A stretch of 64,000 bases of DNA, from positions 15,292,721 to 15,356,720 of the forward strand of contig CM032794.1 in assembly GCA_019155185.1 (NCBI GenBank). The letters run 5' to 3'. Within the stretch, counting starts at the first letter, position 1. Each line of letters begins with the position of its first letter. The notes below the pieces were generated by a model. The model saw only the letters and a program-made list of their open reading frames with translations. It did no database searches and was not told the origin of the DNA. Both the position numbers and the translations under genes were made by a program. Positions 1 to 14,100 of the stretch are shown here, piece by piece. The DNA comes from Beaufortia kweichowensis. Taxonomy: Eukaryota > Chordata > Actinopteri > Cypriniformes > Gastromyzontidae.

Positions 1-2165
1 TCTGTTGGGCTTTAAACTCTGCTGCTGGTTGGCTGACTACTGCATACAACAACTTCCTGTAAACAAGCCTCCAATGCACCAGCTACACCCAGCCCTTTCT
101 GTATTTGACGGAATGTATTATCAATGTCCTTATAAACTCACAATCAAATAATTGAACTCATGCCAAGATGGAAGGCCTTTCCTCCCATGTTTCCCACTTC
201 TGCAGTCTGATGAGACCATCCTCTTTGATTTGATGGGAGGAAGTGGCAAGTGGTGTGCACATGGCCCTGTGGTCATGCAGGGTGGCTGATTAGGATGTGT
301 TAAAGCCAGTTTTCAGTGGTTGTGGTGGTGTGAAGAGCTTGTGCGTGTGGTTTAAAGACAATGTCTGAGATCATCTTTATATTAAGAGATTTTAAGAGAT
401 AAAAAATAAAGTATTTTTGAGATTTATGGGGGGGGTGACTTTAGTAGTTATTTCAGGGACTTGTTGTGCGAAGAATGGACTGTTAAATTTAATTTACTGC
501 TTGTCAAAGATTTTCAAGCCTGTGTTATGGCTTGAGACTGACAAAATGAAAAAGCAGCCTCTCTTTCTCAGTGACTAACCTGAGCACCTTCGTGCTAAGT
601 TCCCAAACCACAACTCCCTGACCCAGCTTGTAAAACTAATATCTGCCATTTAACAGGGGCTCTTTGGTCCTTAGGTGCAAATGTCCATGGGAAAAAGCAA
701 TCACTATTTAATGAACCAAGAGACTAGCTTAGCTCTGTTAATCTTGGCTTCTCTATTTAAACAGACATTAATACAAACATTGCTTCTTAGACTAAAGGCA
801 TTTGGCATGGCTCTCTGAATCTACAAACAGATTTTCTAAAACCTCTCTTACACTGAAAGCCTTTGTAATTGCCTTACATTGCAGCTCTTGGTGGTGCTGC
901 TGTTCTTTCGACTGCATATTTTAGGATTGTAAAAATTATTTGACAGTGTAATGTTATTTTTGTTAGTGGTGCATGCATGGCAAACTCCATTATATATATC
1001 AGCTATTTATATCTACAGTAAGAAAGTAAAAAAGAAATTGCTAATACTAGGGTTAGGGATTTGAATAAACTTTGGTTTGTAACTCGTCATGCACCATTTG
1101 TCCTTCAGGCATAAATGATATTGCATATCATGTGGCTTTTTGAATAGTGGTTTACTTTTACTTCTGCTTTTTTCCAAGCAATTGGATTCAGGAATTATGC
1201 CTTACGGTTGGTTAAACACATAAAAGACATAAAAGAGTCCTGTAGAATTACAGTAATTGAGGGACAAAGGTACAGAGCATTGTTCATAGAATTGCCAGAG
1301 TGCCTTCTGCGTGAACGCAAAGATGCCCTGGGATCGATCACGGGTTTGACAGTTATCATAGCACATAGCAACACCCTGGCAACCACCCAACATCATAGCA
1401 ATCACATAGCAAGGTGTGAATAATGTTTCAGAACACCTTGGCAGCCACCCTAAATACCCCAGTGTAATATTGTGATCTAGAAAATACAATATGTTACACC
1501 TAGGCATCGTGGCAGTGACTTGCAAAAGTTTAACCTACATTTTCCTCTGAATGTGAATGTAGACATCTGTTTTCAAGCTGGCATGTATTCTCTTTCTCTG
1601 AATGGGAACTGTTATATGTTATTCCTCAGTAGTTTATGTATATCCCAAGTAGCTACTGTAGGATTTATTACCTGGATCTTTCACGCAAACTCTTTTCACT
1701 TAAAGCATACTGGGTCTGTCAGGGTTTCTGTGAGGGTCAGGGATTTGTTGTTTGCAGTACAGGGATTACATGGCTGTTTTTTGTGCAGAGATTAAGGTCC
1801 ATATTTGTTGTGGTTAACATTAGAACTGCCATCCAAGCTTACCCAGGTTTTAAATGCCATTTCTGAATTTCTTTAATAACCTTGCTCATACTTGCTATTT
1901 AACAAAAGTTTAGCAGTCTACTCCCTCAGTTTATAAATGGCCCTATGTTTATAAAAACTGTATAGGTATTTTTGTTTGTATAGGTAAGTTTGTTTATTAT
2001 ATTTACAAATCAATTCACAGTTTTTTCCTTCAAGTTATCATACCTTGTCTTGTTTATAAAGATGTCATCAGCATAAAAGTTTTAGCACAGTGGTGTTTAG
2101 TATTTATACAGCTATAGTACATTTACACTTATTGCAGACTTTCTTACCAAAGTATTTTTTTACAG
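1..2165 (+). other. dennd2b: dennd2b 5' intron (upstream non-coding)
   Basis: AT-rich sequence with no exon that I can support. It ends in a T-rich tract and a TACAG acceptor at 2161-2165, directly before the first coding exon. Because that exon opens with a splice acceptor, at least one 5' UTR exon and the promoter must lie upstream of the window. The short open frames here have no conserved residues or splice context. Confidence 0.7.
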
Positions 2166-2187
2166 GTGCGGGAGCCACTAGAAGGAG

Positions 2188-5100
2188 ATGACTGCCAACA
2201 AAAGCTCCAAAGCTACACAGAGAACAGGAGGCTCTAAAGGCTCTCAAGAAAACTCGGACAGGTACGAGCAGTGATGATCAACCATTATATGAGTTGGCAG
2301 TCTGTGCTTTTTCAGTTATTTATTTGTGTGTAGTGTGATAATTTAGGCCTATGTAAAAATAAAAATAAAAAGCATTCACCTGATATTCTTACTTTTCAGC
2401 AATTGAGAAATTTTGCTCATGAACAGTGTCTACAAACGTTATCTCTGTTCTGGTGTAGATGATGTTTTAGTTCTTTTATCATCCTTGCAGAAAAGAATCA
2501 GATCTTCTGTATGGACTATTATCTTAGCATACATTATCATCTCTTGTGTTTAAAATATAGTTTTTGTGTTTTTCTGTGCTCATTGTTATGCAGGTCTTGT
2601 GTCATATTTGACAGCTTTGATGTTATATTTAGAATGATGGTAAATCATGTAAATCAGTCATTCTCAAATTGTGCTTTTAGTATTTGTTCTATTTGTGGCC
2701 AGGCTTCATTCTGTGAAGCTTTCCGGTAAGTATCAAATAGTTATTGGATAAGGAACGAGTGAAGAAAAACATTCAGTGAAGAAAAACATTCAGTGAAGAG
2801 CGAGATGAGTTACTTTCATAATTACCTATGCACACTCGGTGATGTCAGATATATTTACAAAAAGAAATTGTGATTTATGTGAATAAGTGGAGAGACAAAT
2901 GATGGCACAGTTTCTGCTATACCCTCTGTAGAGCCTCTTCCTAGACATGGATATTAAGGCTTCAACAATAAATCACAAGCAAAGGAGAACGCTTAAGAGG
3001 CAGATTTATGTCAGATGGGGTGGCGGTAGGTAGGTCTAAGACTAAGAGTATGCTCTTTTTATAGCTAAAGATAATAGCTCAAAAAATAACTCAAATATAG
3101 ATTAAATATTCGCATTTTTGTGGGGGAGAACCCACTGGATCTGGGCCTGACATGTTGCTTTTTGATGTGTGTTCCTGGAACTTCATAGCTTCACCATCCT
3201 GGCACGGTTTTCAAACAGGAAATGGCCTGTGGTTGACATTGCCCTCAAGACCCAGGAGGACTCAGAACGGCACTGGCATTCCGCTTGGTCCATGTGTGGC
3301 CAGACCAGCTGGTTTCCCCAGAGCTGGCCTTGTTTTTACTGGCCCTGTCCGAGCTTTATGAGAACCTCCTTAGACCACATACACAAACTAATGATGGACT
3401 CAATGAAAGAATCCTAAAGCTGATGTTTTCCTTGTGTAGAGGACGTTACATGAGCCTAATATTGCAGTTATGGTGGTCCAGAATCTAAGCCATGGAGTGT
3501 TATTGCTTAGCTAGCTAACATATAAATGTTCATATGGCAAAATTTGCAGACTCTAGTATTCAGCAAATTTTTGGACAGGGTATAAAATGACTTTGAACAG
3601 CTCTATGTTATTTATATTCCTTTGTAGAAATCATATTAAGTGATATAAATACCAGCCTTGATGTAAAGATTTTCTTCCCAAACAATGTCTTCCATCTCCT
3701 TGTGACAGATTTGGAGATTGTCTATTCCTCCCCTTTATTTATCTGGGATAAGACCCTTCTTTGTAAGTCAGAGGTTTATTGTAATAGCTAAACAGTAATG
3801 ATCTGCTTAAACACAGGATATATTAGTCAGACTCAAGCATGACATTTTGTGCTGTGCTTTTTAATGTTAAAAGGCTTTCAGTGATTTCTCAAGAGGACAC
3901 ATTGTACTCGGTTTAATTACAATCTGGGTCTGTCCAGTGCTGTACAACATTTTGTGACATTGTGACTGATCTGTCATAATAGAAGATGTGACACATTCAT
4001 GGAAGCCAAGAATACAATGTATTGCAGTTACTTTAACAATAAGGATTTTTAACAGATCAGCATTTTCCTGAAATGTATAGTGAAACGTGGAAGTTTTGTT
4101 TTTTAAAAGTAATTTTTTATGATGGCTGTACAGTTGCATGTGTCTTGTTAACCTTTAGTGTAAAAGTGTCTGCTGCTTTAAGTGCTTTAAGTAAGTAGTT
4201 GAAGTGTGATATTGTCTCTTTTGATAGCCAAATTTGTATTGTTTTGTAAATGAGTTTGGGGTGTTAAGTAAGAACGTCCAGACATGTGTCAGATGTGTGT
4301 AATACTTGTTGATGAGTGTATCACACAAAGAGGTTAACTAAACAGCCATTCCAAAGCAAGACCTGCAAGGCTTCAGGTGGTGTGGCGTTTCTCTAGCTTT
4401 TTCAGGGCGTTATGATGAGGTTATTAGGTGATCTGTCCCAACCTGCACTCTGGATCATTCTCCTGGCCTCCTCCCAGCTTGCATTTGTTATTCTAACCAC
4501 TGCTGTGACATCAGATCTGCCTGCCTCAATTTCACTGAGGTGTGGGCCAAGTTGAGTTGTAGTTCCTGGAAGCTCATGAGCAGCATTAGATTTTGAGGTG
4601 GATGAGAAAGTGTTTGTGTGACTAAAATGAGGTCAGCAGGGTCTTTAATCTTATTGCTCAGCAGTGAGCAGCGGCTGTTTGCAGAGTGAACAATGGGCCT
4701 GGGAATGATGAGGAGACAGAGGTTGACATGTAGACAAAGAGAAACAGTTGCTACACACAGCTAGGAAAAAATGCTAAGGGCTGATGAGGGTGAGTTCTTT
4801 TATTCTTTATCCCTTAAGTCCAATGGTTTCAATAGCTTTTGATTGGGAGGTCTATATAAATGTTTCCCAGACGGATTATGGTGAGCAATCTATACATGTA
4901 TTTTAGACTGTTCTTCTGTTTTGGCTTGATTTTGTTTGTGTTGGCTTGACGTGAGTGGATTTAGCCCTTCCAAAATTTTGTCAGATTGCTATTTTATCCC
5001 ATATTAGACATAATCTAACTTGCATTCCCTTTCATATGGAATCCATCTTTAAAATTTCGCTTGCATTTTGTGTAATGTTGCACGATGTGTCATGTTGCTG

Positions 5101-8100
5101 TTAGACATTAGAACACATTTTTTGTGTAAATCTAGGCTGTGCCAAACAAACTTTGTGGAAGATTTTCATTCTCACTGCTAGTTGATCTTGTTTCAGGTGT
5201 CAATCTGTGTCTCCACCTCCAATTCTCTCTACTGTAAAAGAGCCAAGTTCCTCTCACCTTGGTGGAAGTGAGGACAGCAGTCAGCAAGGAAGGTACACCA
5301 AAGCTGACTCTAAACTCTGGACCCAAAGGAACTGGAGCTGTAAGACTGCCAGTCTTAGAAGTGGTTCCTCACTCTCAACTGACTTTGAATGCCAAAGCAG
5401 GCTTACCAAATCTCGGAGTATTGCTTGTCTGGACAAGAAGCTCACCATCCATAAGTCATTAAGTGGGGATAACCAGGAGCAGAAGGAGAACCAGCCACAA
5501 CACGGCCCCATTGCGGGGGATGGATTAACTACTGGTCCCCTTAGCTGGAGTACCCTGTCCATAGGACCCAGCACCAACCTTGGACACAAACGGACTCTCT
5601 CACTCAGCCATACTGGGACCTCTGCTTCATCTGTGACTATACGCAAAAAGATCTCGGCATGGGAGGGTCGGACTGTGGCTCTGCCTAGAATGAGCCTTTG
5701 CTTGGAAAAGAGGCCTGGAGGTGGGAGTGAGGGTTGCCCTAGCCTGCTGTCCTCGCCCTGCAGCGAGAAGACCTTTGACTTTAAGGGTGTGAGGAGGATG
5801 AGCACAGCATTTTCAGAGTGCTCCTACCCAGAGACTGAGGAAGATGAGCGTGCATCCGATAGAGACGTTCCTGTAAGATTCCAGAAGAGGCCTTCAAAAA
5901 CCGAGTCCTCAGGGATTTTCCTGCGTACGATCTCTGCACGCAAGGAGACCTCAGCCGTCCTCAGTCGGATACAAAAGATTGAACAAGCCTTGAAGGAAAG
6001 TCCCTCTTCATCACCACCACAGTATCTTAGCAATTGTTATGGTCTTGACAAGTCCAGACAGAAGTCTTTCACTATTGGTGGGACAGAAGACTTAGACAGC
6101 ACTTGTGGCAGCAAGCGGAGCAGCATCTGCTCTGTGGCCACAGAGCCCGAAGCTTCTCCAGGCTCTGAAAGACTTTCTAAGCTCAGGCAGAGGTTCAGCA
6201 TCAGCTCTACGAGGTCGGAGAGCCCAGAACTCTCTTCCGCACAAGACTCTTCTGGACCCACAGTGAACCCTTTGCCTAAACCCAAACGAACATTTGAGTA
6301 TGATGCCAACCGGAACCACAGGGGCTTGTTGCCCAGCAATGGACTAACTTCCACCACTGAATCTCCCCCTCCACTTCCCTCAACCCCAGCACCTGCTATA
6401 ATGAGAAATTCAAAGACAGACGAAGGCTTGCCTAAGAAGCAAGATAGGTAAGGAACATGATTCTTTTCCATATTATGAATGGAATGCTTGTTAGCTTAAT
6501 ACTATTTTATCACTTAGCAGATTCTTTTTTTCGAAGTGATTATAACACCAGAGTTGGTGTGGATTGTTACTGTGTTGCCTTGCTAAAGGGAACAATGATA
6601 TTAGCTCATGTCTTGTTCCTTTAGAAGATCAAACCAACAACCTACAGCCTTAATCTTTAAGAGGTTAGTTTATTCAAAAGGAAAATTCCATCAATATTGT
6701 CACATTTACATGTAACCTTGTATAGCATTTGTCATTGAACACAAAGGTTCATCACAATGTTGTTGTTCCATTTTCCATATAATACATTTGAAAAAGTAGG
6801 TAAGATTAAAAGTTTAATTGTTTGGACCAACTGTTTGGATGACTTTTCAAGTCGTGATGTAATACCATTTTTGAGTCCAAGCCTTTTTAAGTGAGACAAA
6901 AGTGAGTAAAAATAGCCATTTATGAGGACTGTTTATTCACATCACACATTTAAGCTAAACTGTTAGGAACTCACAGTGTACTGTACACTATAGTCCAGGC
7001 TCACAGAATCTCTGACAGTGGTATTAAATATTTCAGAAATAATGAATTGTTGTCTGGTCGTCTGGAATTTTGTTGTGGAGATAAAGGTCAGTATCATGCT
7101 TTTTTTGGTAGTTTTTCAACATGCAATGAGTGTATGTTAGTATTATTTATTAGCATGGAGCATTTGGACTTTGAAACGGTAGGGCATGATGTCAAACATA
7201 ACAAGTAGATTGCTTTTAACACAGTGCCACATCATCAATGATGCAACTTTTTGTGTTTTTTTAATTGAGATATTTCGAAATATCAGACCTTTTTATGTAA
7301 AGATTTACATTTCTCTGAAATAAATCCAAGCCAAAGACTGGAGTGATAGCTTAGATTTGTATTACAAACATATTAGCTGTGGCAAAATAACTGAGAGGCA
7401 GTTACAATTTGTGTACTTTCACTTAGTGGAAGAGTTCCCCCACGAACAAGAGCTCATTTATTTTTCTTGGACAATAAAGTATATAAAACTTGTCTAAGGA
7501 ATGTTGAAAAGGATAATGACCACAGGCCAAACATTTGTTTTGTTGATGTAGCTCTAGACTTTGGTTTCTGACTACAGTACACATTCTCACACAGTCAATT
7601 GGCCTCTATGGTTTCACAGACTCTTATGTTACAAATCAAGAACGAAAAATGAAATTTCCTGTCAGGCATTTAATGGCAAGCAGAGATCAACAAGGAGATG
7701 CTTGTTTTCTCAGGGCTTTATAGATTTACCATATTAGGTGAACTTGTCTTCATATCCAAAGCCAGTGTAGTGTTAAATGTTGCATTATTACACCGGCGCA
7801 CAGTTTTTTTTCGAGCTTCTATGTATAGCACAGAGCCTTTTTAACTTCACATTGAGATGGATTTAAACTGACGCTGCAGAACGGCCTCAGGGTACTAACG
7901 AAACAGGCAATGGTTCATTAATATTCAATTTTCCAAATTTAGTTCCGTGTCTGAAAATAGTATCAACAATAGCTTTATCTATCTATCTATATCATAAAAC
8001 ACGTTTTAGAAGCATTTTTAAAGACCCTAACCTCAAAACACTCTCACTGACTGTTCATTTGTCACAATAGAGAAAATGAAATGTTTTGGAAGTTCAAAGA

Positions 8101-11100
8101 CGTTTGAAGATGTTGCTTCATCTCCTCTCATTAAGTTGATATAACACTGTCTCAGACTGCCACTGCTTTGGTTTTTCTTGAGGGCTCTCATTATGTTTAT
8201 AGCTCATTTTTCTAATGGACTTTGGAATGAAGTTTATTGGCAGTTTGGCACATGGATTGTTTAGCCAAGTTGCTGGGTATGGAGAACTGCCAGGTTCTCA
8301 TGATAGAGAACCTCATGAGCAGGCGTGTTTCTGCTGTTCTGCTGCTCAGCCCACGTTTGACATTCCTGTGGCTGGTGCAATGTCAACTGTGTAGAGACTA
8401 TAGGCAGGCAATGAGCTTGTGTCATGTCAGAGCAATAATTTGAAGTTTAAACCCTCAAGTGAGCTTTATACAATATATAGTATATTTGTTTAGCCATGCA
8501 AATACTGTAAACAAGGAAAACAAGACCGTTTGATTCATAATAAATGTTGTTCAAGTCTCCATTTTGCTACTTGTTTTAATCTGCATCTTCTAAAACGACT
8601 GTTGAGCGATCGGACCTATTTAAGGTCCTTACATGTAAAAGATGCTTTCATCTTCTCAGGTGGTCCGTCCTGATTGTCATCTTCCACATGAAAGATGTTT
8701 GCCTTGAGGCAAGCCAGCAGAAACTCTCTTCACTTTTTCAGTTTATCTTTATCCATGTCTGTTTCTAGAGAATCATGTGAGTCAGAGGATGCTCTCAGCC
8801 TGCCGTCCTCGTACCCTTCCTCACCCACCGAAAACGGCACAGCGTCCACAGAGAACCACAGTCGGCCCAGCTCAAAGAGCACACTGGAGGAAAACGCCTA
8901 TGAGGACATAGTGGGTAAGAATGGTTGGTGACAGTTTTTTCTTGTTTTCATTTGATTGTAGACTGAAGAGCTTTTATGTAAATTTTTCTCAAGTGTAACA
9001 TTAAAGTTATTGCGTACAGTAATTACACCCAAAACACTAGACAGACATTGCTTTTCTCAGGCTCCCCGTACAGAATTTTATATTGCCTGCTGATTCCACA
9101 AGCACTGGATTAATTCATTTTTTGTCTAGGGAAGGTGATGAAGTACCGGCATGTGGTACTGGCCAGTTTTATGTGCTAAATTCCTTCCTAGTAGGAAACA
9201 GCCTGTGTGCACTAATTCTCAGACCCTGAGGGGCTTGACATTGTTACAGTGTTCATGAGTTTAGCTCTGTGGCCGCACTGTAAATCTTTCTGTCAGCCTT
9301 TGTTGGGGACGCAAAGGTATCAGGTGCTATTAAAAAAGAACACACAGGTTCTTGCAAATGAACTTGGAGTTTGCAGCTGCTTAAGTTTCTGTATCAGTAA
9401 ATCAGGCCTACAGCCAAGAAGCTCATGCCAGACAGCGACTGAAACAGCTCAGTGTTGTTTTAGATGATGATGACCTGTGGGTCCAGGCGGTGAATGAGCC
9501 TTTAGCGGTTTGGAAGCGGGTGACTCTTAGCCTTTCCCCTGACAAAAGTCCTATTGTTCCAGAGAACACCTCCAGTGTGGGATCAAGCACATTTTTACGA
9601 ATGCTGATTAGTTCCAGAAAAATGTATGGCCCCCGTGTGCTGTCAGCAGCGCTTGGGACGGGTGTAGAGAGAGACATGTAAGGGCCTCCAGAAGCACCGC
9701 GCTGTGGTTTGAGGATCAGATGATCTGTTTTCTCAGGCTGTTGTGGAAATGGAGGATAAGCCAAAGTATCGGTCGAAACCTCCGTTACTGAAGTTCTTTA
9801 CAAGTAAAAAAAGACATTGTTTATGGCATGCGTATTCTGGACTGGAACCAACTCTCAGGTTCAGTTTTGGGGCATCACATTGCATTTTGGCACATTGCCT
9901 CTTTGGGCTGGTGGCATTTATGAGCTCTGTATGCACTGCACATTAGTATAGTAATGATGGATCGGCTAAACATCTCCAGATGGCTGGGTCGTAATACATT
10001 TATCATGAGATAAATCGTTTGTAAGAAAGCCTTTACATGTCATGATGATATACATGGTCTAACAGAGGCCACTTCCTTTCTCCCTGGTATTTACTGAGTG
10101 TCTTACATGTGGCCATTGCAATCAAATTGTTGTCCACTATCTTTTTGAGAAGACTGCAAATGTTTTTCTGGCTTTTCATTTCAGGCAAAAAGCCTCTACC
10201 GCTTGTTTACACAAACCTGTTTTGTTCGAGGAACATTCCTCATCTCACATGACTGCACGCTGCTGTTGGGGAGATCTGAAACTGACCATAAAAAGGTTGT
10301 GACTGCTGTGTCGCTTTTATTGGAAAGGCGATACTCGCATTGTGTACTGCTGTGCACTTACTCAATGTCCTTCTCCCTTTGTAAAAATCTTATTGTGTAA
10401 ACAGAGGCACAATCACCCCATTTGTGTGTCTGTATTTAGGTGTACCCACTCTCTACCCTGTTGTCTGTGTGTTTTGTGAAACTCCTGTAAGTGGAGAAGC
10501 TGATTATTACCCTCTTGCACATGATTGGTCAGAGAGCCATATCATTTCTTCAGCATGCTGTCATTATATTGCTTTGCTTGGGAGCCTCACAGGGCATTCT
10601 GGGTAATTGGTGGCCTGTCATTGTGACTCTCAGGCTTAATGGCACCAGGGCAGATCTCAGCAGCACACCTCAAAGGTCAGGCTCTTGTTTAGTGTTTAAC
10701 ACTTTGTATGCTAAAAGCTTTTGTTAAGCTTTTCATGTGAATCCACTGTTTTCACAGGAGTGGTAGTCATTATTATGTTTGGGCTCACTTAACAGCATTT
10801 TTCAACTATGCTGTCATGTGTTTCTGTGTTGCTGAAGTGTCAGCATGTACAGCACATAACAAACAGTTGCACAAGGCGTTTTGTGCAAGATCTGACGAGA
10901 TCAACTGATCTGATTGCTCTCTGTTGTATTGTAGCTACCTGTTGTGTATCTAGGGAAGGAAAACATGACGCAGAGATTGATTATGTTAATGTGTTTAAAG
11001 GAAACAAAAAGAAACTACATGAACAGAAAGTAGGGCTCTGTAGCTTTGTGGGATACGTGTCGCTTTTATTGTATTATTGACATCATTTATTAATTTCATT

Positions 11101-14100
11101 ATGGTTTTACAGGCATGTATTGGCAACATGAAAAGAATAATTCAATTTAGTGATTTATTTCCTCTGACAAAACAGACTTCTCACAAAACAAATTCATTTG
11201 ACAAAAAATATGCCAGCAAACTGTTCAACTGGTTATATAGGGGCAGGTGGTTAACACTAATATTGTAGTGATGCTCAGTTGCACAAATTGTAGTGAAAAT
11301 ATTGTAATCCATTTTTATGAAATGATTAAAAAAAATCATTCTTCTAGCTTATCAATTGCCTAGTAATCGCTTCAAGATCCTTAAAGGGAGAAATACGATT
11401 TGTATATCTTCCAATCTTTACTCACCATTGATCCATCATTTTACATAAGTAAAGCAAAATAAAACAACATACCCAAGTTAGATACACCTACATGGACTGA
11501 TCGAACAAAATACTAAACTGATATTGTTTAACGTTATGTTGAATGTGATTTTACATGCATCAATATGCTGTCTGGGTAAATGCACAATCTTCACTAGTTT
11601 CTAATGTTTCCAACAATTCTATATAGAGCCTTGACTTTATTCTGAACCGTCTGCATTCTCTTATCTTGACTCATCACTGGCCCTAATTTCTTGAGACGGA
11701 GTGCTGTCCAAAGGCTCATGTCCAACAGAAACTGTTTTTGGACACAATACGCTTCGGTTTCAAGCCGACCAGCAGTAAACCTCCATAAATAATCCTCTCC
11801 CGGCACTCAATAGCTGCCCCGTCGGGTGCCTCCAGCTCCTTCTCATTATCATCTTTCACCCCCTCCCAGACCCTTTGCCCGCTATCTGCCTGTGTCTCTG
11901 TCTCCTACTCACTCCTTAAGAAGACATGTTACCCTGCTTTCAAGTCTGCCCCAGTGCATCTGGTGTTTGGTTTTAGTCTGACTTGTGCTTTCTCTCCCTG
12001 ATCTTCTGCGAACAGAGAAAGAGAATCCATATGAGGATGTAGATCCAGTGAGGAGATGTCTGGCCAGAAATTCCCGCCTGTTACCCGAGAGGTCTCGGGA
12101 CTCACTCAACAGGATATGGACCTCCCAGGACAGGAAGTCCATTACGCCTCCCCAGGTAGTTTCTTTGGCTTTGCAAGATAGCGATGATAGCACCTGCTTT
12201 TCAAAATGACATTTTAACAAATCAGTGTTTCATTTTTAAGCATTAATTCATCATTTTGGTATAGAAAAACATAAGACGTTTACCCATTCTGACCTCTACA
12301 GTTTATTTGACCAATTCTTTGCAGCATATTGAATTGTGCCTGATTATATACAAATTATTGTTTATTTCTGCTCCTTGCACATGTGCAAAAAATTAATCTT
12401 ATCATCTTATCATCTTATCATCTTCCCTCTCACCAGCTGCCCTCTAAACCGAGCAGTCAGTCTCTGCGGCTGCCAGGTCCTGCAGACAGGAAAAGTCAGC
12501 GCCCATCCCGCCTGTCTAAGAGACACAGTCATGATGACATGCTGCTGCTGCCCCAGTTGGGCATGCCTTCCTCCCCATGTGGCCTATTAGATGACAGCCT
12601 GAACCCTACCACTGATACCTTGGCCTCCCACAGACAGAAACGAGTTCCCAAGGTATATAGAATAGAATGGGATGACAATGTACAATGTAGTAGATGAGCA
12701 TTGCTGTGTAATGAATGTTTGTGTAATTATGTTTTAGTAATTCATTATTATATATCGCATTCTTTCATGAGAGAATAGAATATACGGCTGTTTGTCTACA
12801 TATTCTGTGACTATTCTGAGTTTAAAAGTTAGTTTCAAGTGAAATGAATTTCCAGACCCATAGACATAGAAATACTGAAAAGATGAAAGATTTTTGAAAG
12901 ATACATGTATTCAAATTTTCTATGTCTTAAGCATACTTTTATAAACAAACCAAAACTAATAGTTTGACATATTTTGTGATACATTTGGCTACATTTATTA
13001 CATTATTTAAAAATCCCACAATTGATAAGCAAAATATGTTTTTCTTGGAATACAAACAAAGAGGTGATAAAAAACGGTCTGTTCTTCTCCATGTAAAAAA
13101 TGAAAAGGTCAATGTCAGAGGAAATGTCAAAAAAGCACCATAAAAGTTTAATTAAACCTGTTAATATGATCTGTGTGGTATGGTATTTTGAAACCACATG
13201 ATAGATTTGTGTAAGAAACGGACCATTCAGATATGGTTTGAATCTCATGTTTGGTGATTAATTTTGCTGCTTTAACATCACAATATCAAAGATGATATTC
13301 AAAGATCAAATTTTTGTTTTTGGGAACTGTTCCTTTAAGAGTTTACAGCTGGCTTTTGGGAACTAGGTGTAACACACAAGCCTCCCAGCTAGTTTTCTTT
13401 ACTCCCTGATGTTTTTGTAGAGAAAACTCCTTCTATCACACACCAATTTAATGCCCATAACTTTAATGCATATTTGCTGCAGGGTTAAAAAAAGAGCAGA
13501 AAAACATGGAATCCATTTCTCAAGTTAACAGAACAGCCCTCAAAGACTGCCCTAAAGGACTGAAAGATTTAGTTTCACTGTTTTTCCCTTGCCAGACATT
13601 TTACAAGTTGCAGTAGATTGGTCCCTATGGCTTTTAAGGGCTCACTATGTAGCTCACTGATAACTAAAATCAATAACTTTCCCATCTGGAAAAGTTATTA
13701 ATGTGCAATTTAAAAATGTCCAGTCCAGGTTGAACGTATACCTACGGGCCAGTGTGAAAGTCAGTTATTTATTGCTGTTGATTTTTCTTTTTCCATCAGG
13801 TGGTGCAAAGAATAAATTCTATCTACTGTACAAAAAGAGGCAAGAAGAGACTAAAGAAGCTTTCGCTTTCAAATATAGAAACTGCATCTCTGAGAGGTAA
13901 CGGCTTTAACTAACATGTGCTGTAAAAAAGGGACCCATTTTTGTCAGATGACCTTTGACATTAAACAAACCTCTTTGTCTGTTTGTAGATGACAACAGCG
14001 AGAGTGAAAGTGACTCTGATGACAGGTTCAAAGGTGAGGGATCAGATCACATATGGCTGTGAAACGGTCTCTGGTGGGCAGTTTTACATTGCTGCTCAAA

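Noticed and set aside
5281..5805. 174-aa antisense open frame opposite the large dennd2b exon, and similar antisense frames at 6037-6471 and 43294-43785
   Set aside because: They overlap well-supported exons on the + strand, have no homology, and arise from codon bias of the sense frame.
8695..8931. Open frame starting MFALRQ that runs in frame into the dennd2b exon at 8769
   Set aside because: The part before 8769 reads through the polypyrimidine tract and acceptor. Without transcript evidence of an alternative first exon it is intron.
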